Shown here piece after piece: positions 17,214 through 25,977 of a stretch of 64,000 nucleotides of DNA (the first letter of the stretch is position 1; every line of letters begins with the position of its first letter). Origin of the DNA: Streptomyces tibetensis (lineage in GTDB: Bacteria; Actinomycetota; Actinomycetes; Streptomycetales; Streptomycetaceae). The notes under the pieces are model-generated. The model did no database searches. It saw only the letters and a list, made by a program, of their open reading frames with translations, and was not told the origin of the DNA. Location: NCBI RefSeq assembly GCF_007655005.1, contig NZ_SZVW01000011.1, forward strand, positions 124,001 to 188,000, given 5' to 3'. The position numbers and the translations under genes were made by a program.

Positions 17214-18170
17214 ATGAAAGTCATCGGATTCAGCGAGTACGGCGACCCCGAAGTGCTGCGACCGTTCGAGCTCCCCGACCCTCGCCCCGGGGCGCAGGAA
17301 GTGCTGGTGCGGGTCCGCGCCGCCGGTGTGAACCCCGTCGACGCGATGCTCCGCTCCGGGCAGCTGCAGCAGATGTACCAGGGGCAGACACCCCCGTTCG
17401 TCCCCGGGATGGAGGTCGCCGGCACGATCGAGGAGGTCGGCAGCGGGGTGGATCCCCGCTGGGGCCTGGTGGCCGGTGCCCACGTCGTCGGGTTCGTGGA
17501 CAATCTGGGCAGCCACGGTGGCTACAGCGAACATCTCGCGCTTCCCGCACGGTCCGTGGTCCTCGCCCCCAGAGGCACCTCAGCCGCCGACGCGGCCGGC
17601 TTCCTGAACAACGCGCTCACCGCCCGAAACGTCCTCGACGCCTTCCAACTGCCCCCGGGCGCCACCCTCCTGGTCACCGGCGCCGCCGGTTCGGTCGGCG
17701 GCTACCTGGTCGAACTCGGTGCCGCGGAGGACCTGCACGTCGTGACCGTCGCGGCCGAGGACGACGCGGACCTGCTGCGCTCACTCGGCGCGCAGACACT
17801 CGTGCCCCGCGGCCCCGACATCGCCGAACGGGTGCTGAAGGAAGTCGGCGGCCCGGTGGACGCGGTGGCGGACGCGGCCCTGCTACACGAGCGGATCGCT
17901 CCCGCCGTCCGCGACGGCGGCCAGATCGGCATCCTGCGCTTCTGGGACGGCGACCCCGGGCGCGGCATAACCGTCAAGCACCTCAACGTCCGGGAACGGG
18001 ACGGGGACCGCGACACGATCCTGCGGCTCCGCGACCAGGCCGAGGACGGCACGATCACCCTGCGTCCCGCCCTGCCCTTCGACGCGGACGACGCTGCCGC
18101 CGCACACACACGGCTCGAACAGGGCGCCCTGCGTGAGCGGATCGTCCTGACCTTCGACCACAACAGGTGA
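17214..18170 (+). CDS. NADP-dependent quinone-oxidoreductase-like MDR enzyme
   Basis: A 318-residue zinc-independent MDR reductase, paralogous to the first gene of the window. It shares TPPFVPGMEVAGTIEEVG, the loop VTGAAGSVGGYLVEL and the C-terminal RLEQGALRERIVLTF with that family. AAGGAAACACCCGG precedes the start. Reduction of quinones or alpha,beta-unsaturated carbonyls with NADPH is expected. The next aldo/keto reductase begins 65 bp downstream, so the two are probably co-transcribed. Confidence 0.9.
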   Translation: MKVIGFSEYGDPEVLRPFELPDPRPGAQEVLVRVRAAGVNPVDAMLRSGQLQQMYQGQTPPFVPGMEVAGTIEEVGSGVDPRWGLVAGAHVVGFVDNLGSHGGYSEHLALPARSVVLAPRGTSAADAAGFLNNALTARNVLDAFQLPPGATLLVTGAAGSVGGYLVELGAAEDLHVVTVAAEDDADLLRSLGAQTLVPRGPDIAERVLKEVGGPVDAVADAALLHERIAPAVRDGGQIGILRFWDGDPGRGITVKHLNVRERDGDRDTILRLRDQAEDGTITLRPALPFDADDAAAAHTRLEQGALRERIVLTFDHNR

Positions 18171-18235
18171 CCAGCCCACTCGGCAAGACAGACCCGTTCG
18201 GCCGATCGGGCGGTTGCCCGGCAAGGAGGAGAACG

Positions 18236-19222
18236 ATGCACACACGAACGCTGGGACGGGACCTGCGCGTCTCCGCGATCGGGCTCGGCGCCATGGGCAT
18301 GTCCCAGAGCTACGGCCCGAACCCCGGTGACCGAAAGGACATGATCGCCGTACTCCGCGGCGCCGTCGACCGAGGGATCACGTTCTTCGACACCGCGGAG
18401 GTGTACGGCCCCTACGTCAACGAGGAACTCGTCGGAGAGGCCCTCGCCCCGCTGCGCGACCAGGTGGTGATCGCCACCAAATTCGGGTTCCACATCGAGA
18501 ACGGCGCGCCCGCCGGGCTCAACAGCCGCCCCGAGCAGATCCGCGCCGTGGCCGACGCTTCTCTCAGGCGCCTCGGAGTGGACACGATCGATCTGTTCTA
18601 CCAGCACCGCGTCGACCCGGACATACCGATCGAGGACGTCGCCGGGACGGTGGGCGAGCTGGTCCGAGAGGGCAAGGTGCGCTGCTTCGGACTCTCCGAG
18701 GCCAGTGCGCAGACCATCCGCCGCGCCCACGCCGTGCATCCGGTGACGGCGGTGCAGAGCGAGTACTCACTGTGGACCCGGGACCCCGAGCCGGAGGTGC
18801 TGCCCACGTGTGTGGCCCTCGGCATCGGCTTCGTGCCGTTCAGCCCGCTCGGCAAGGGGTTCCTGACCGGGAAGGTGGACGCCTCGACATCGTTCACGGA
18901 CGGCGACGTCCGCACCTCCATCCCCCGGTTCACCGCCGAGAACCGCGCGGCGAACCAGGCTCTCGTCGACCAGGTCGCGACGCTCGCCCAAGCCAAGGGC
19001 GCCACACCCGGCCAAGTCGCCCTCGCCTGGCTCCTCGCCCAGAATCCGTCGATCGTGCCGATCCCCGGGACACGGCGCCTGTCCCGTGCCGAGGAGAACA
19101 TCGGCGCTACCGGGCTCCCGCTCTCCGCCGACGAACTGGCCGACCTGAACGAACTGGCCGGCCGGATCGGCGTGCAGGGCGACCGCTACAACGAGCACCA
19201 CATGTCCCTGGTCGACAAGTAG
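18236..19222 (+). CDS. aldo/keto reductase
   Basis: A 328-residue AKR of the AKR13-like group. Asp52 and Tyr57 (DTAEVYG), Lys in IATKFGF and His in FYQHRVD form the catalytic set. The strong ribosome-binding site AAGGAGGAG decides the start at 18236. A strong hairpin (19240-19280) follows the stop. This is the intact relative of the remnant at 11890-12090. Confidence 0.92.
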   Translation: MHTRTLGRDLRVSAIGLGAMGMSQSYGPNPGDRKDMIAVLRGAVDRGITFFDTAEVYGPYVNEELVGEALAPLRDQVVIATKFGFHIENGAPAGLNSRPEQIRAVADASLRRLGVDTIDLFYQHRVDPDIPIEDVAGTVGELVREGKVRCFGLSEASAQTIRRAHAVHPVTAVQSEYSLWTRDPEPEVLPTCVALGIGFVPFSPLGKGFLTGKVDASTSFTDGDVRTSIPRFTAENRAANQALVDQVATLAQAKGATPGQVALAWLLAQNPSIVPIPGTRRLSRAEENIGATGLPLSADELADLNELAGRIGVQGDRYNEHHMSLVDK

Positions 19223-19582
19223 CCGAGACACGTAAGGCTTGCGGGCGGGCGGCGCCGGGTGCCGGTGCTGCCCGCCCGCACCACTCGTCTTGGCCGGGGC
19301 AACGTGACTTGAAGGCGGGCGCGAACGCCTCCGCGGGACGTGGCGGTGTCCGATGGCCGCGCCAGAACCTGACGCCTTATCAGCGGGAGCGTCACATGAG
19401 CGTCAGGACTGCCGTGCGGGGCCCGGCGACGCCGCGGGGGCACCACACCCCCGTCTTCCCGGCAATGACCGGAATAGCAGGTCAGGGGCGTTCGTACGGC
19501 GAACGACGTGCTCCACCCGCTGCACCCCGAAAAACAGGTCGAGCACGCCCACACCACCCGAGCAATCTAGCAAAACCGCAGC
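19223..19582. other. intergenic boundary between accessory island and core block
   Basis: This 360-base stretch holds the terminator of the last AKR and otherwise nothing recognisable. Open frames on both strands lack family-like sequence. It marks the change from the reductase-rich island to conserved actinobacterial genes; no direct repeats or integrase gene were seen to define an insertion point. Confidence 0.4.
19240..19280 (+). terminator. hairpin after the aldo/keto reductase
   Basis: An 11-bp perfect stem, TGCGGGCGGGC (19240-19250) with GCCCGCCCGCA (19270-19280), closes a 19-base GC-rich loop 17 bp after the stop codon. There is no T-tract, as is usual in Streptomyces. Confidence 0.65.
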
Positions 19583-20911
19583 TCAGAGCACCTTTGTACC
19601 AGGTTCCAGAATCGCCACGCACTCCACATGATGCGTCATCGGGAACAGATCGAACGCCCGCAGCGTCCGCACCCGGTACCCCCCGTCCCGGAAGTACCCC
19701 AAGTCCCGTGCCAGCGCAGCCGGATCGCACGCCACGTACGCGATCCGCCGCGCCCCCAGCGAGGCCAGGTGCTGGACCGTCTTGCGGCCCGCCCCCGCCC
19801 GCGGCGGGTCCAGCACGATCAGGTCGACCTCCGAGATCCCCGTGCGCGGCAGCACGCTCTCGACCTTGCCCTGCTCGATCCGCACCCGCTCGAAGTCCGC
19901 GAGGTTGTGCCGCGCGTCCTCCACCGCCCGCTTGCCCGACTCGATGCCGAGGACCGCGCCCTGGTCGCCGATGCGGTCGGCGAGGGCGCCGGCGAAGAGG
20001 CCGACGCCGCAGTAGAGGTCGAGGGCCATGTCGCCCTTGCGGGGCAGCAGGCCCTGCATCACCGCGGTCACCAGGGTGTCCGCGGCCTTCGGGTGGACCT
20101 GCCAGAAGCCGCCGCCCCCGACCCGGTGCGTGCGGCCGTCGGCGCGTTCGCGGACGAAGGGGCGGCCGTGGACGCGGTGGACACCGCCGGAGCGCTCGTC
20201 CACGCGCAGGACGGAGACGGGGCGGTCGAGTTCGACCAGCGGCAGGCGCGCGCCCGGCTTCGGCGTGAGGATCACCTGGCGGTCCTGGGAGCCCGTCGCC
20301 GCGATCGCCTCGACGGAGTCCATGCCCGTCCAGGACCGCTTCTCGATGCCCAGCTCGCTGACGCCCTCCGCCGCGATCATGCAGTGGTCGATCGGCTCCA
20401 CCTCGTGCGAGCGGTGCCGGCGCAGGCCCGCCCGGCCGTCGGCCGTGACGGCGTACTGGACCCGGGTGCGCCACGCGGGGACCTGGCCCGCGGGCACCTT
20501 GTCGCCCTCGGCGGGCAGCACCGTGCCGTCCCAGCCGGCCTCCTCCGGGGTGAGCCCGGCGAGGTGCTGGAGCTGTTCGGCGATGACGTCGGCCTTCAGG
20601 CGACGCTGCGCGCCGGGCTTGGCGTGCTGCCAGTCGCAGCCGCCGCAGCGGCCGGGACCGGCGAACGGGCAGGGTTCGTCGATGCGGTCCTTGGAGGCGT
20701 CCAGCACCGTCACGGCGTCGGCGCGCAGGAACCGCGCGCCCTCCTCGCCCTCCGTCACCCGCGCCACGACCCGCTCCCCGGGCAGCGCGTGCCGTACGAA
20801 CAGCACCTGGCCCTCGGACGTGCGGGCGATGCAGTGACCGCCGTGGGCGACGGGGCCGACCTCGACCTCGTACTCCTCCCCCACCAGCGACTTCCTCGGT
20901 TCTGCCTGCAT
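19583..20911 (-). CDS. class I SAM-dependent RNA methyltransferase (TrmA/RumA family)
   Basis: A 442-residue RNA uracil-C5 methyltransferase-like protein. An N-terminal TRAM domain (residues about 8-70, VGPVAHGGHCIAR) precedes a cysteine cluster (CPFAGPGRCGGCDWQH) that fits the 4Fe-4S site of RumA. The C-terminal SAM domain has LDLYCGVGLFAG and the catalytic Cys in AYVACDPAALARDL. It should methylate uridine in rRNA or tRNA. The start MQAEPRKSL at 20911 is chosen because the TRAM domain follows directly. It lies downstream of the KimA-like gene, in the same order as Rv2689c-Rv2690c. Confidence 0.88.
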   Translation of the reverse strand: MQAEPRKSLVGEEYEVEVGPVAHGGHCIARTSEGQVLFVRHALPGERVVARVTEGEEGARFLRADAVTVLDASKDRIDEPCPFAGPGRCGGCDWQHAKPGAQRRLKADVIAEQLQHLAGLTPEEAGWDGTVLPAEGDKVPAGQVPAWRTRVQYAVTADGRAGLRRHRSHEVEPIDHCMIAAEGVSELGIEKRSWTGMDSVEAIAATGSQDRQVILTPKPGARLPLVELDRPVSVLRVDERSGGVHRVHGRPFVRERADGRTHRVGGGGFWQVHPKAADTLVTAVMQGLLPRKGDMALDLYCGVGLFAGALADRIGDQGAVLGIESGKRAVEDARHNLADFERVRIEQGKVESVLPRTGISEVDLIVLDPPRAGAGRKTVQHLASLGARRIAYVACDPAALARDLGYFRDGGYRVRTLRAFDLFPMTHHVECVAILEPGTKVL

Positions 20912-21032
20912 GGCGGGGTGACTCCAAAACACGTGAGGGGAAAGGGCCGAACGGAAACGGCCGGACAACAGCCCACCAGTCTACGTGGCTGCCGCCCGGC
21001 CGTTTCACACGAGCCGTCGTCTCGGGAAACCC

Positions 21033-23123
21033 TCAGGACTTGGGCTCGGAGGACTCCTTCGACCGCACCTGCGCGGGACCGCGTCGCACCGAGCCCGGCG
21101 CGTTCCAGTCCTGCTGCCTGCGGGCCCGGCGCTTGGCCGCCTCGGAGGACTGCAACTGGTACGGCACCGAGGTCACCATGATCCCGGGCGTGAACAGCAG
21201 CCGGCCCTTCAGCCGCAGGGCGCTCTGGTTGTGCAGCAGGTGCTCGTACCAGTGGCCGACGACGTACTCGGGGATGATCACCGACACCGCGTCGCGCGGC
21301 GACTCCTTGCGCAGGCTCTTGACGTACTCGATGATCGGCCGCGTGATCTCGCGGTAGGGCGAGTCCAGGACCTTCAGCGGTACGTCGATGCCGCGGCGCT
21401 CCCACTCCTCGCGCAGGGCCTTGGTCTCCGTCGGGTCGACGTTGACGCTCAGGGCCTCCAGCGAGTCCGAGCGCATGAGCTTGGCGTAGGCCAGGGCGCG
21501 CAGCGTCGGGCGGTGGATCTTGGAGATCAGCACGACCGAGTGGACGCGGGAGGGCCGTACGAGGTCGTCGCTCGGGCCCTCGGGGGCGGCGATCTCGGCG
21601 GCGACCCGGTCGTAGTGCTTACGGATGGCCGTCATCGTCGCGTAGAAGATCACCATGCCGAGCAGGGCGACCCAGGCACCGTGGGTGAACTTGGTGAGGA
21701 GGACGACGACCAGCACGAGGCCGGTGAAGAAGGCGCCGAAGGCGTTGATGGCCCGGGAGCGGATCATGTGGCGGCGCTTGGCCTGGTCCTTCTCGGCGGC
21801 CAGGTGGCGGTTCCAGTGCCGGACCATGCCGGTCTGGCTGAGCGTGAAGGACACGAACACGCCGACGATGTAGAGCTGGATCAGACGGGTGGAGTCGGCG
21901 CCGTAGATCCCCACCAGCAGCCCGGCGGCACCGGCGAGGAGCACGATGCCGTTGGAGAAGGCCAGCCGGTCGCCGCGGGTGTGCAGCTGGCGCGGCAGGT
22001 AGCGGTCCTGGGCGAGGATCGAGCCGAGCAGCGGGAAGCCGTTGTAGGCGGTGTTGGCGGCGAGGAACAGCACCAGCGCGGTGGCCGCGGCCAGGATGAT
22101 GAACAGGAAGCTGCCCTTGCCGAAGACGGCCTCGGCGACCTGGGAGATCACCGGGTTCTGGACGTAGTCCCCGCCGAGCGGGACACCGTTGTGGAACAGG
22201 TCCTTGGCCGGGTTCTCGGCCATGCGGACGTCGGTCACGGCGGCCAGCGCGATGATGCCGCAGAACATGGTGACGGCCAGCAGGCCCATCATGGCGAGGG
22301 TGGTCGCGGCGTTCTTCGACTTGGGCTTGCGGAAGGCCGGGACGCCGTTGGAGATCGCCTCGACGCCGGTGAGGGCGGCGCAGCCGGAGGAGAAGGCGCG
22401 CAGCAGCAGGAAGACGAGGGCGAAGCCGGCCAGGCCCTGGTGCTCGGGCTTGATGACGTAGTCCGCCGTCGGTGCCCGCATGGTGTCGTCCAGGACCAGT
22501 CCGCGGAAGGCCCCCCAGGCGATCATGACGAAGACGCCCGCGACGAACACGTACGTCGGGATCGCGAACAGCGAGCCCGACTCCTTCACCCCGCGCAGGT
22601 TCATCAGGGTCAGCAGCACGATCACCCCGATCGCGCACAGCACCTTGTGCTCGACCACGAAGGGGACGGCGGAGCCGAGGTTCTCGATGCCGGAGGAGAT
22701 CGACACGGCGACGGTGAGGACGTAGTCCACGAGCAGCGCGCTCGCGACCGTCAGGCCGGCCTTGGGCCCGAGGTTGGTGTTCGCCACCTCGTAGTCGCCG
22801 CCGCCGCTGGGGTAGGCGTGCACGTTCTGCCGGTAGGAGGCGACCACGGTGAACATCAGCACGACGACCGCGACGGCGATCCACGGGCTGAAGTGGTAGG
22901 CCGTCACGCCCGCGATCGACAGGACCAGCAGCACCTCGCCGGGCGCGTACGCCACGGAGGAGAGCGGGTCGGAGGCGAAGACGGGGAGTGCGATGCGCTT
23001 CGGCAGGAGCGTTTCGCCCAGCCGGTCACTGCGCAGTGCGCGCCCGATCAGGATCCGTTTGGGCACGTCGGTCAGTTTGGACACAACAGAGGATCGTAGG
23101 CGTTCGATTGCTGGGTCGCCCAC
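21033..23123 (-). CDS. KimA-like APC-superfamily potassium permease
   Basis: A 696-residue membrane protein with about 12 helices and a cytoplasmic C-terminal domain of roughly 170 residues. Segments such as ASDPLSSVAYAPGEVLLVL, YPSGGGDYEVA, LLVDYVLTVAVSISSG, AFSSGCAALTGVEAISNG and RYEHLLHNQSALRLKGRLL-like sequence near the C-terminus match Bacillus KimA (YdaO) closely from memory. KimA is a high-affinity K+/H+ symporter inhibited by cyclic di-AMP. The neighbouring trkA pair and kdpED support a role in potassium uptake. It is usually annotated only as an amino-acid permease; K+ is the better inference. Confidence 0.85.
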   Translation of the reverse strand: MGDPAIERLRSSVVSKLTDVPKRILIGRALRSDRLGETLLPKRIALPVFASDPLSSVAYAPGEVLLVLSIAGVTAYHFSPWIAVAVVVLMFTVVASYRQNVHAYPSGGGDYEVANTNLGPKAGLTVASALLVDYVLTVAVSISSGIENLGSAVPFVVEHKVLCAIGVIVLLTLMNLRGVKESGSLFAIPTYVFVAGVFVMIAWGAFRGLVLDDTMRAPTADYVIKPEHQGLAGFALVFLLLRAFSSGCAALTGVEAISNGVPAFRKPKSKNAATTLAMMGLLAVTMFCGIIALAAVTDVRMAENPAKDLFHNGVPLGGDYVQNPVISQVAEAVFGKGSFLFIILAAATALVLFLAANTAYNGFPLLGSILAQDRYLPRQLHTRGDRLAFSNGIVLLAGAAGLLVGIYGADSTRLIQLYIVGVFVSFTLSQTGMVRHWNRHLAAEKDQAKRRHMIRSRAINAFGAFFTGLVLVVVLLTKFTHGAWVALLGMVIFYATMTAIRKHYDRVAAEIAAPEGPSDDLVRPSRVHSVVLISKIHRPTLRALAYAKLMRSDSLEALSVNVDPTETKALREEWERRGIDVPLKVLDSPYREITRPIIEYVKSLRKESPRDAVSVIIPEYVVGHWYEHLLHNQSALRLKGRLLFTPGIMVTSVPYQLQSSEAAKRRARRQQDWNAPGSVRRGPAQVRSKESSEPKS

Positions 23124-23267
23124 CCGCCACCCCCCATCGGCGTTCCGTCTGCTCTCCGAGTGAATTCAGTGGCGCATGCGGCTGAGGATTCCGCAGGTCA
23201 CCCGTTTCCCATGCCTATATGACTAAGCCCCGTCCGCTTCCCAGCCGTTGCCGCCCCTGGAGGTCCC

Positions 23268-23387
23268 ATGCACACCCCCGCCCAGCTGATCGGCGCCGCG
23301 GCCACTCTTGTCGCCCTCGGAATCCTGACGCTGGCGAGCGTGCGCAGCATCAGCCGCCGCAAGGATGTCTCGCCCGGGGCGCGCTAG
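23268..23387 (+). CDS. 39-residue single-pass membrane protein
   Basis: A short ORF with an ideal GGAGG six bases before the ATG. The peptide is one hydrophobic helix (residues about 5-24, QLIGAAATLVALGILTLA) flanked by a basic tail (RSISRRKDV). It lies divergent from the KimA-like gene and upstream of the trkA pair. No homologue is recognised. A small regulatory subunit for one of the potassium transporters is possible but only inferred. Confidence 0.5.
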   Translation: MHTPAQLIGAAATLVALGILTLASVRSISRRKDVSPGAR

Positions 23388-23801
23388 GCGTTCGGGGCCG
23401 GCGGCTGCTCGGACCACTCCAGCTCCGCCGACCCGACCGCACCACCCACGACCCCACGACCCCCGATCTGACGGCTGTCGATCTCACAGCTCTCGACCCC
23501 ACGGTCCTCGGCCTCGCGGCTGCCGATCTCGCGGCTGTCGATCTCGTGACTCACGGCAGCCGCCTGCCCCGCCGGGGGCCCGGCAGGGCCTCGGCAACGG
23601 CCTCGGCTTTGCGGATACGTTGGAGTCGGGCAGCCGAACGCGGCTCCGCCCCCGGAGGGCATCATGGCGTGATTCCACCGGCATGATGTTGCCCGGCGGC
23701 CCGCACGCAGGCCGCGACGTGATGCCTGGCGAGCCGAGAGAGAGACATGAGCACGACATTCATGAAGCCCAGAGGGCCTGCAGGAAGCACGGTGTGACGC
23801 G
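23388..23801. other. intergenic region with a 15-bp tandem repeat
   Basis: This 414-base gap before the trkA pair holds the 15-bp repeat at 23465-23554 and probably the trkA promoter. No convincing gene is seen, although one plus-strand frame stays open across the repeat. Confidence 0.5.
23465..23554. repeat. 15-bp tandem repeat, six imperfect units
   Basis: Six consecutive 15-base units begin with GATCTGACGGCTGTC, GATCTCACAGCTCTC, and later GATCTCGCGGCTGTC. Read on the plus strand they would encode pentapeptides of the form DLTAV/DLTAL/DLAAV, reminiscent of pentapeptide-repeat proteins, but no credible gene contains them. Confidence 0.75.
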
Positions 23802-24473
23802 ATGCATATTGTGATCATGGGTTGCGGAAGGGTGGGTTCCGCACTGGCCCAGAACCTGGAGCAACAGGGGCACACGGTCGCCGTGGTCGACCAGGACCCC
23901 ACGGCCTTCCGCCGGCTGGGCTCCTCGTTCGGCGGCCGCCGGGTCACCGGTGTCGGCTTCGACCAGGACACCCTGCGCGAGGCGGGCATCGAGGAGGCCG
24001 GCGCCTTCGCCGCCGTCTCCAGCGGTGACAACTCCAACATCATCGCCGCACGCGTGGCCCGCGAGATGTTCGGCATCGAGAACGTCGCCGCCCGCATCTA
24101 CGACCCCCGCCGCGCGGAGGTCTACCAGCGCCTGGGCATCCCCACCGTCGCGACCGTCCGCTGGACGGCCGACCAGATGCTGCGCCGTCTGCTCCCCTCC
24201 GGCGCCGAGCCGCTGTGGCGCGACCCCACCGGCGGCGTCCAGCTCGCCGAGGTGCACACCTCCACCGCCTGGGTCGGCCACAAGATCAGCCGGATCCAGG
24301 AGGAGACCGGCGTGCGCGTCGCGTTTCTGACCCGGCTCGGCGAGGCGGTCCTGCCCACCTCGCAGACGGTGTTGCAGGAGGGCGACCTGGTGCACGTGAT
24401 GATGCGCACCGACGAGGTCGACAAGGTCGAGGCGGCGTTCGCCAAGGGTCCCGAAGAGGAGGGCGGTCACTGA
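23802..24473 (+). CDS. TrkA-family potassium channel/transport regulator (CeoB-like)
   Basis: A 223-residue RCK protein. It has an N-terminal Rossmann RCK_N domain (HIVIMGCGRVGSALA, then Asp near residue 30) and a C-terminal RCK_C domain (about 140-210). Such proteins bind NAD(H) or ATP and gate a membrane K+ subunit. Its stop overlaps the start of the next gene (TGATG). The order methyltransferase, permease, trkA, trkA, DUF3159 matches Mycobacterium Rv2689c-Rv2693c. No TrkH/KtrB pore gene is adjacent, so the KimA-like permease may be its partner. Confidence 0.92.
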   Translation: MHIVIMGCGRVGSALAQNLEQQGHTVAVVDQDPTAFRRLGSSFGGRRVTGVGFDQDTLREAGIEEAGAFAAVSSGDNSNIIAARVAREMFGIENVAARIYDPRRAEVYQRLGIPTVATVRWTADQMLRRLLPSGAEPLWRDPTGGVQLAEVHTSTAWVGHKISRIQEETGVRVAFLTRLGEAVLPTSQTVLQEGDLVHVMMRTDEVDKVEAAFAKGPEEEGGH

Positions 24474-25147
24474 TGAGGGTCGCCATTGCCGGAGCCGGCG
24501 CCGTCGGCCGCTCGATCGCGGGCGAACTGCTGGAGAACGGCCACGAAATCCTGCTGATCGACAAGGCGCCGACCGCCATCTCGGTCGAACGCGTCCCGCA
24601 GGCCGAGTGGCTGCTCGCCGACGCCTGCGAGATCACGTCCCTGGACGAGGCGGCGCTCCAACGCTGCAACGTCGTCATCGCCGCGACCGGCGACGACAAG
24701 GTGAACCTGGTCGTCTCGCTCCTCGCCAAGACGGAGTACGGCGTCCCGCGCGTCGTCGCCCGCGTGAACAACCCCAAGAACGAGTGGCTGTTCAACGAGT
24801 CCTGGGGCGTGGACGTGGCCGTCTCCACTCCGCGACTGATGTCGGCCCTGGTCGAGGAGGCGGTGAGCGTGGGCGACCTGGTCCGTCTGCTCCGCTTCAG
24901 CCACGGCGACGCCAACCTGGTCGAGCTGACCCTGCCGGAGGAGTCGGCTCTGGCCGGCACGCAGGTCGGCGACGTCGACTGGCCGCAGGACACGTCCCTG
25001 GTGACGATCATCCGCGGCAACCGCGTGCTGACCCCCTCCCGGGAGGACTCCCTGGAGGCGGGCGACGAGCTGCTCTTCGTGGCCGCCCAGGCCCGCGAGG
25101 AGCAGTTGGAAGACCTGCTGTCGGTACGACGGAACGCGACGGACTGA
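24473..25147 (+). CDS. TrkA-family potassium transport regulator (CeoC-like)
   Basis: A 224-residue second RCK protein with VAIAGAGAVGRSIAGELLENG at the N-terminus, the RCK_N helix around NNPKNEWLF and an RCK_C domain (ESALAGTQVGDVDWP). It overlaps the previous trkA by one base, so the two are surely co-translated and probably act as a heteromer. A strong terminator follows 20 bp after the stop. Confidence 0.92.
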   Translation: MRVAIAGAGAVGRSIAGELLENGHEILLIDKAPTAISVERVPQAEWLLADACEITSLDEAALQRCNVVIAATGDDKVNLVVSLLAKTEYGVPRVVARVNNPKNEWLFNESWGVDVAVSTPRLMSALVEEAVSVGDLVRLLRFSHGDANLVELTLPEESALAGTQVGDVDWPQDTSLVTIIRGNRVLTPSREDSLEAGDELLFVAAQAREEQLEDLLSVRRNATD

Positions 25148-25166
25148 GCGCGTCTTTCCGAATCGG

Positions 25167-25204
25167 CGGAAGGGGCGTCCCGCGTGCTCGGGACGCCCCT
25201 TCCG
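25167..25204. terminator. bidirectional terminator between trkA pair and DUF3159
   Basis: A perfect 16-bp stem (25167-25182 with 25189-25204) around the six-base loop CGTGCT. It is followed by TTTCCG on the plus strand. It serves both convergent transcripts. Confidence 0.9.
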
Positions 25205-25239
25205 TTTCCGTCAGCGCGAGGGCACTGCGCGCGGGAGGA

Positions 25240-25974
25240 TCACTGCTCGGCGGACCGGGCGGCCGCGGCCTGCCGCTCCCGCTCCTCGGCCGCCTTCTCC
25301 TCCGCCTCCATCTCCGCGAACACGTCGATCGGCGCGGGTGCCTTCGCGAGGAACACCCACGTCAGGTACACCGCGAGCAGGAAGGGCGGGATCTTCAGGG
25401 CGACCAGGACCCAGCCCAGCTGCGCGGTGTCGGCCCACCAGTACAGCGGGAAGAGGATCGCGCACTTGGCGAGCAGGATCGTGCCCCACGCGTAGCTGGC
25501 CTTCGCGTAGGCCTTTTTGCGGCCCGGGTTCCGGGTGCGCCAGGAGAGGTTCTCCTTGAAGACCGGGCCGAGGATCAACCCGATCAGCGGCACCCCGCAC
25601 AGGGTGGTGACGATGTAGGCGAGGCCCAGTCCCAGCGTGTAGAGCATGCCGGGCAGGTAGAAGTCCTTGGCGTTGCCGGTCATCATCGCGAAGACCACGC
25701 CGAAGGCCACGCCGAAGACGCCGCTGAAGGCGTGCTTGACGGTGTCCTTCATCACCAGCCGGACGACGACCAGCACCAGCGACACGGCCAGCGCCGCGAT
25801 CGCCGACAGGTGGAGGTCCTTGTTGATCGTGAAGATGGTGACGAAGAGGAGGCCGGGAACCACCGTCTCCACCATGCCCCGCACGCCGCCGAACGCCTCG
25901 AACAGGGCGGCCTCGGTCACCGCCCGGGCGTCGTCCGCAGATGTCTCTTCGGTCGGCTTGTCGAGCGACGTCAC
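25240..25974 (-). CDS. DUF3159 membrane protein
   Basis: A 244-residue actinobacterial DUF3159 protein. It has about six hydrophobic segments (for example VVPGLLFVTIFTI, LYTLGLGLAYIVTTLCGVPL) and a charged C-terminal tail rich in Glu and Ala, probably a short coiled coil. Function is unknown. Its position beside the trkA genes matches Rv2693c. It starts 3 bp after the stop of the OB-fold gene, so the two form an operon. Confidence 0.9.
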   Translation of the reverse strand: MTSLDKPTEETSADDARAVTEAALFEAFGGVRGMVETVVPGLLFVTIFTINKDLHLSAIAALAVSLVLVVVRLVMKDTVKHAFSGVFGVAFGVVFAMMTGNAKDFYLPGMLYTLGLGLAYIVTTLCGVPLIGLILGPVFKENLSWRTRNPGRKKAYAKASYAWGTILLAKCAILFPLYWWADTAQLGWVLVALKIPPFLLAVYLTWVFLAKAPAPIDVFAEMEAEEKAAEERERQAAAARSAEQ

Positions 25975-25977
25975 CGG

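Noticed and set aside
1..19222. Secondary-metabolite biosynthetic cluster
   Set aside because: No PKS, NRPS, terpene or RiPP core gene is present; MmyB-like regulators alone do not indicate one.
21033..23123. Assignment of the APC permease as an amino-acid transporter
   Set aside because: Sequence motifs and neighbours fit KimA-type potassium transport better, though transport itself is not proven.
23219..23686. Plus-strand frame with DLTAV-type pentapeptides as a real pentapeptide-repeat gene
   Set aside because: Only six units, no proper start, and it overlaps the better supported 39-residue ORF in another frame.
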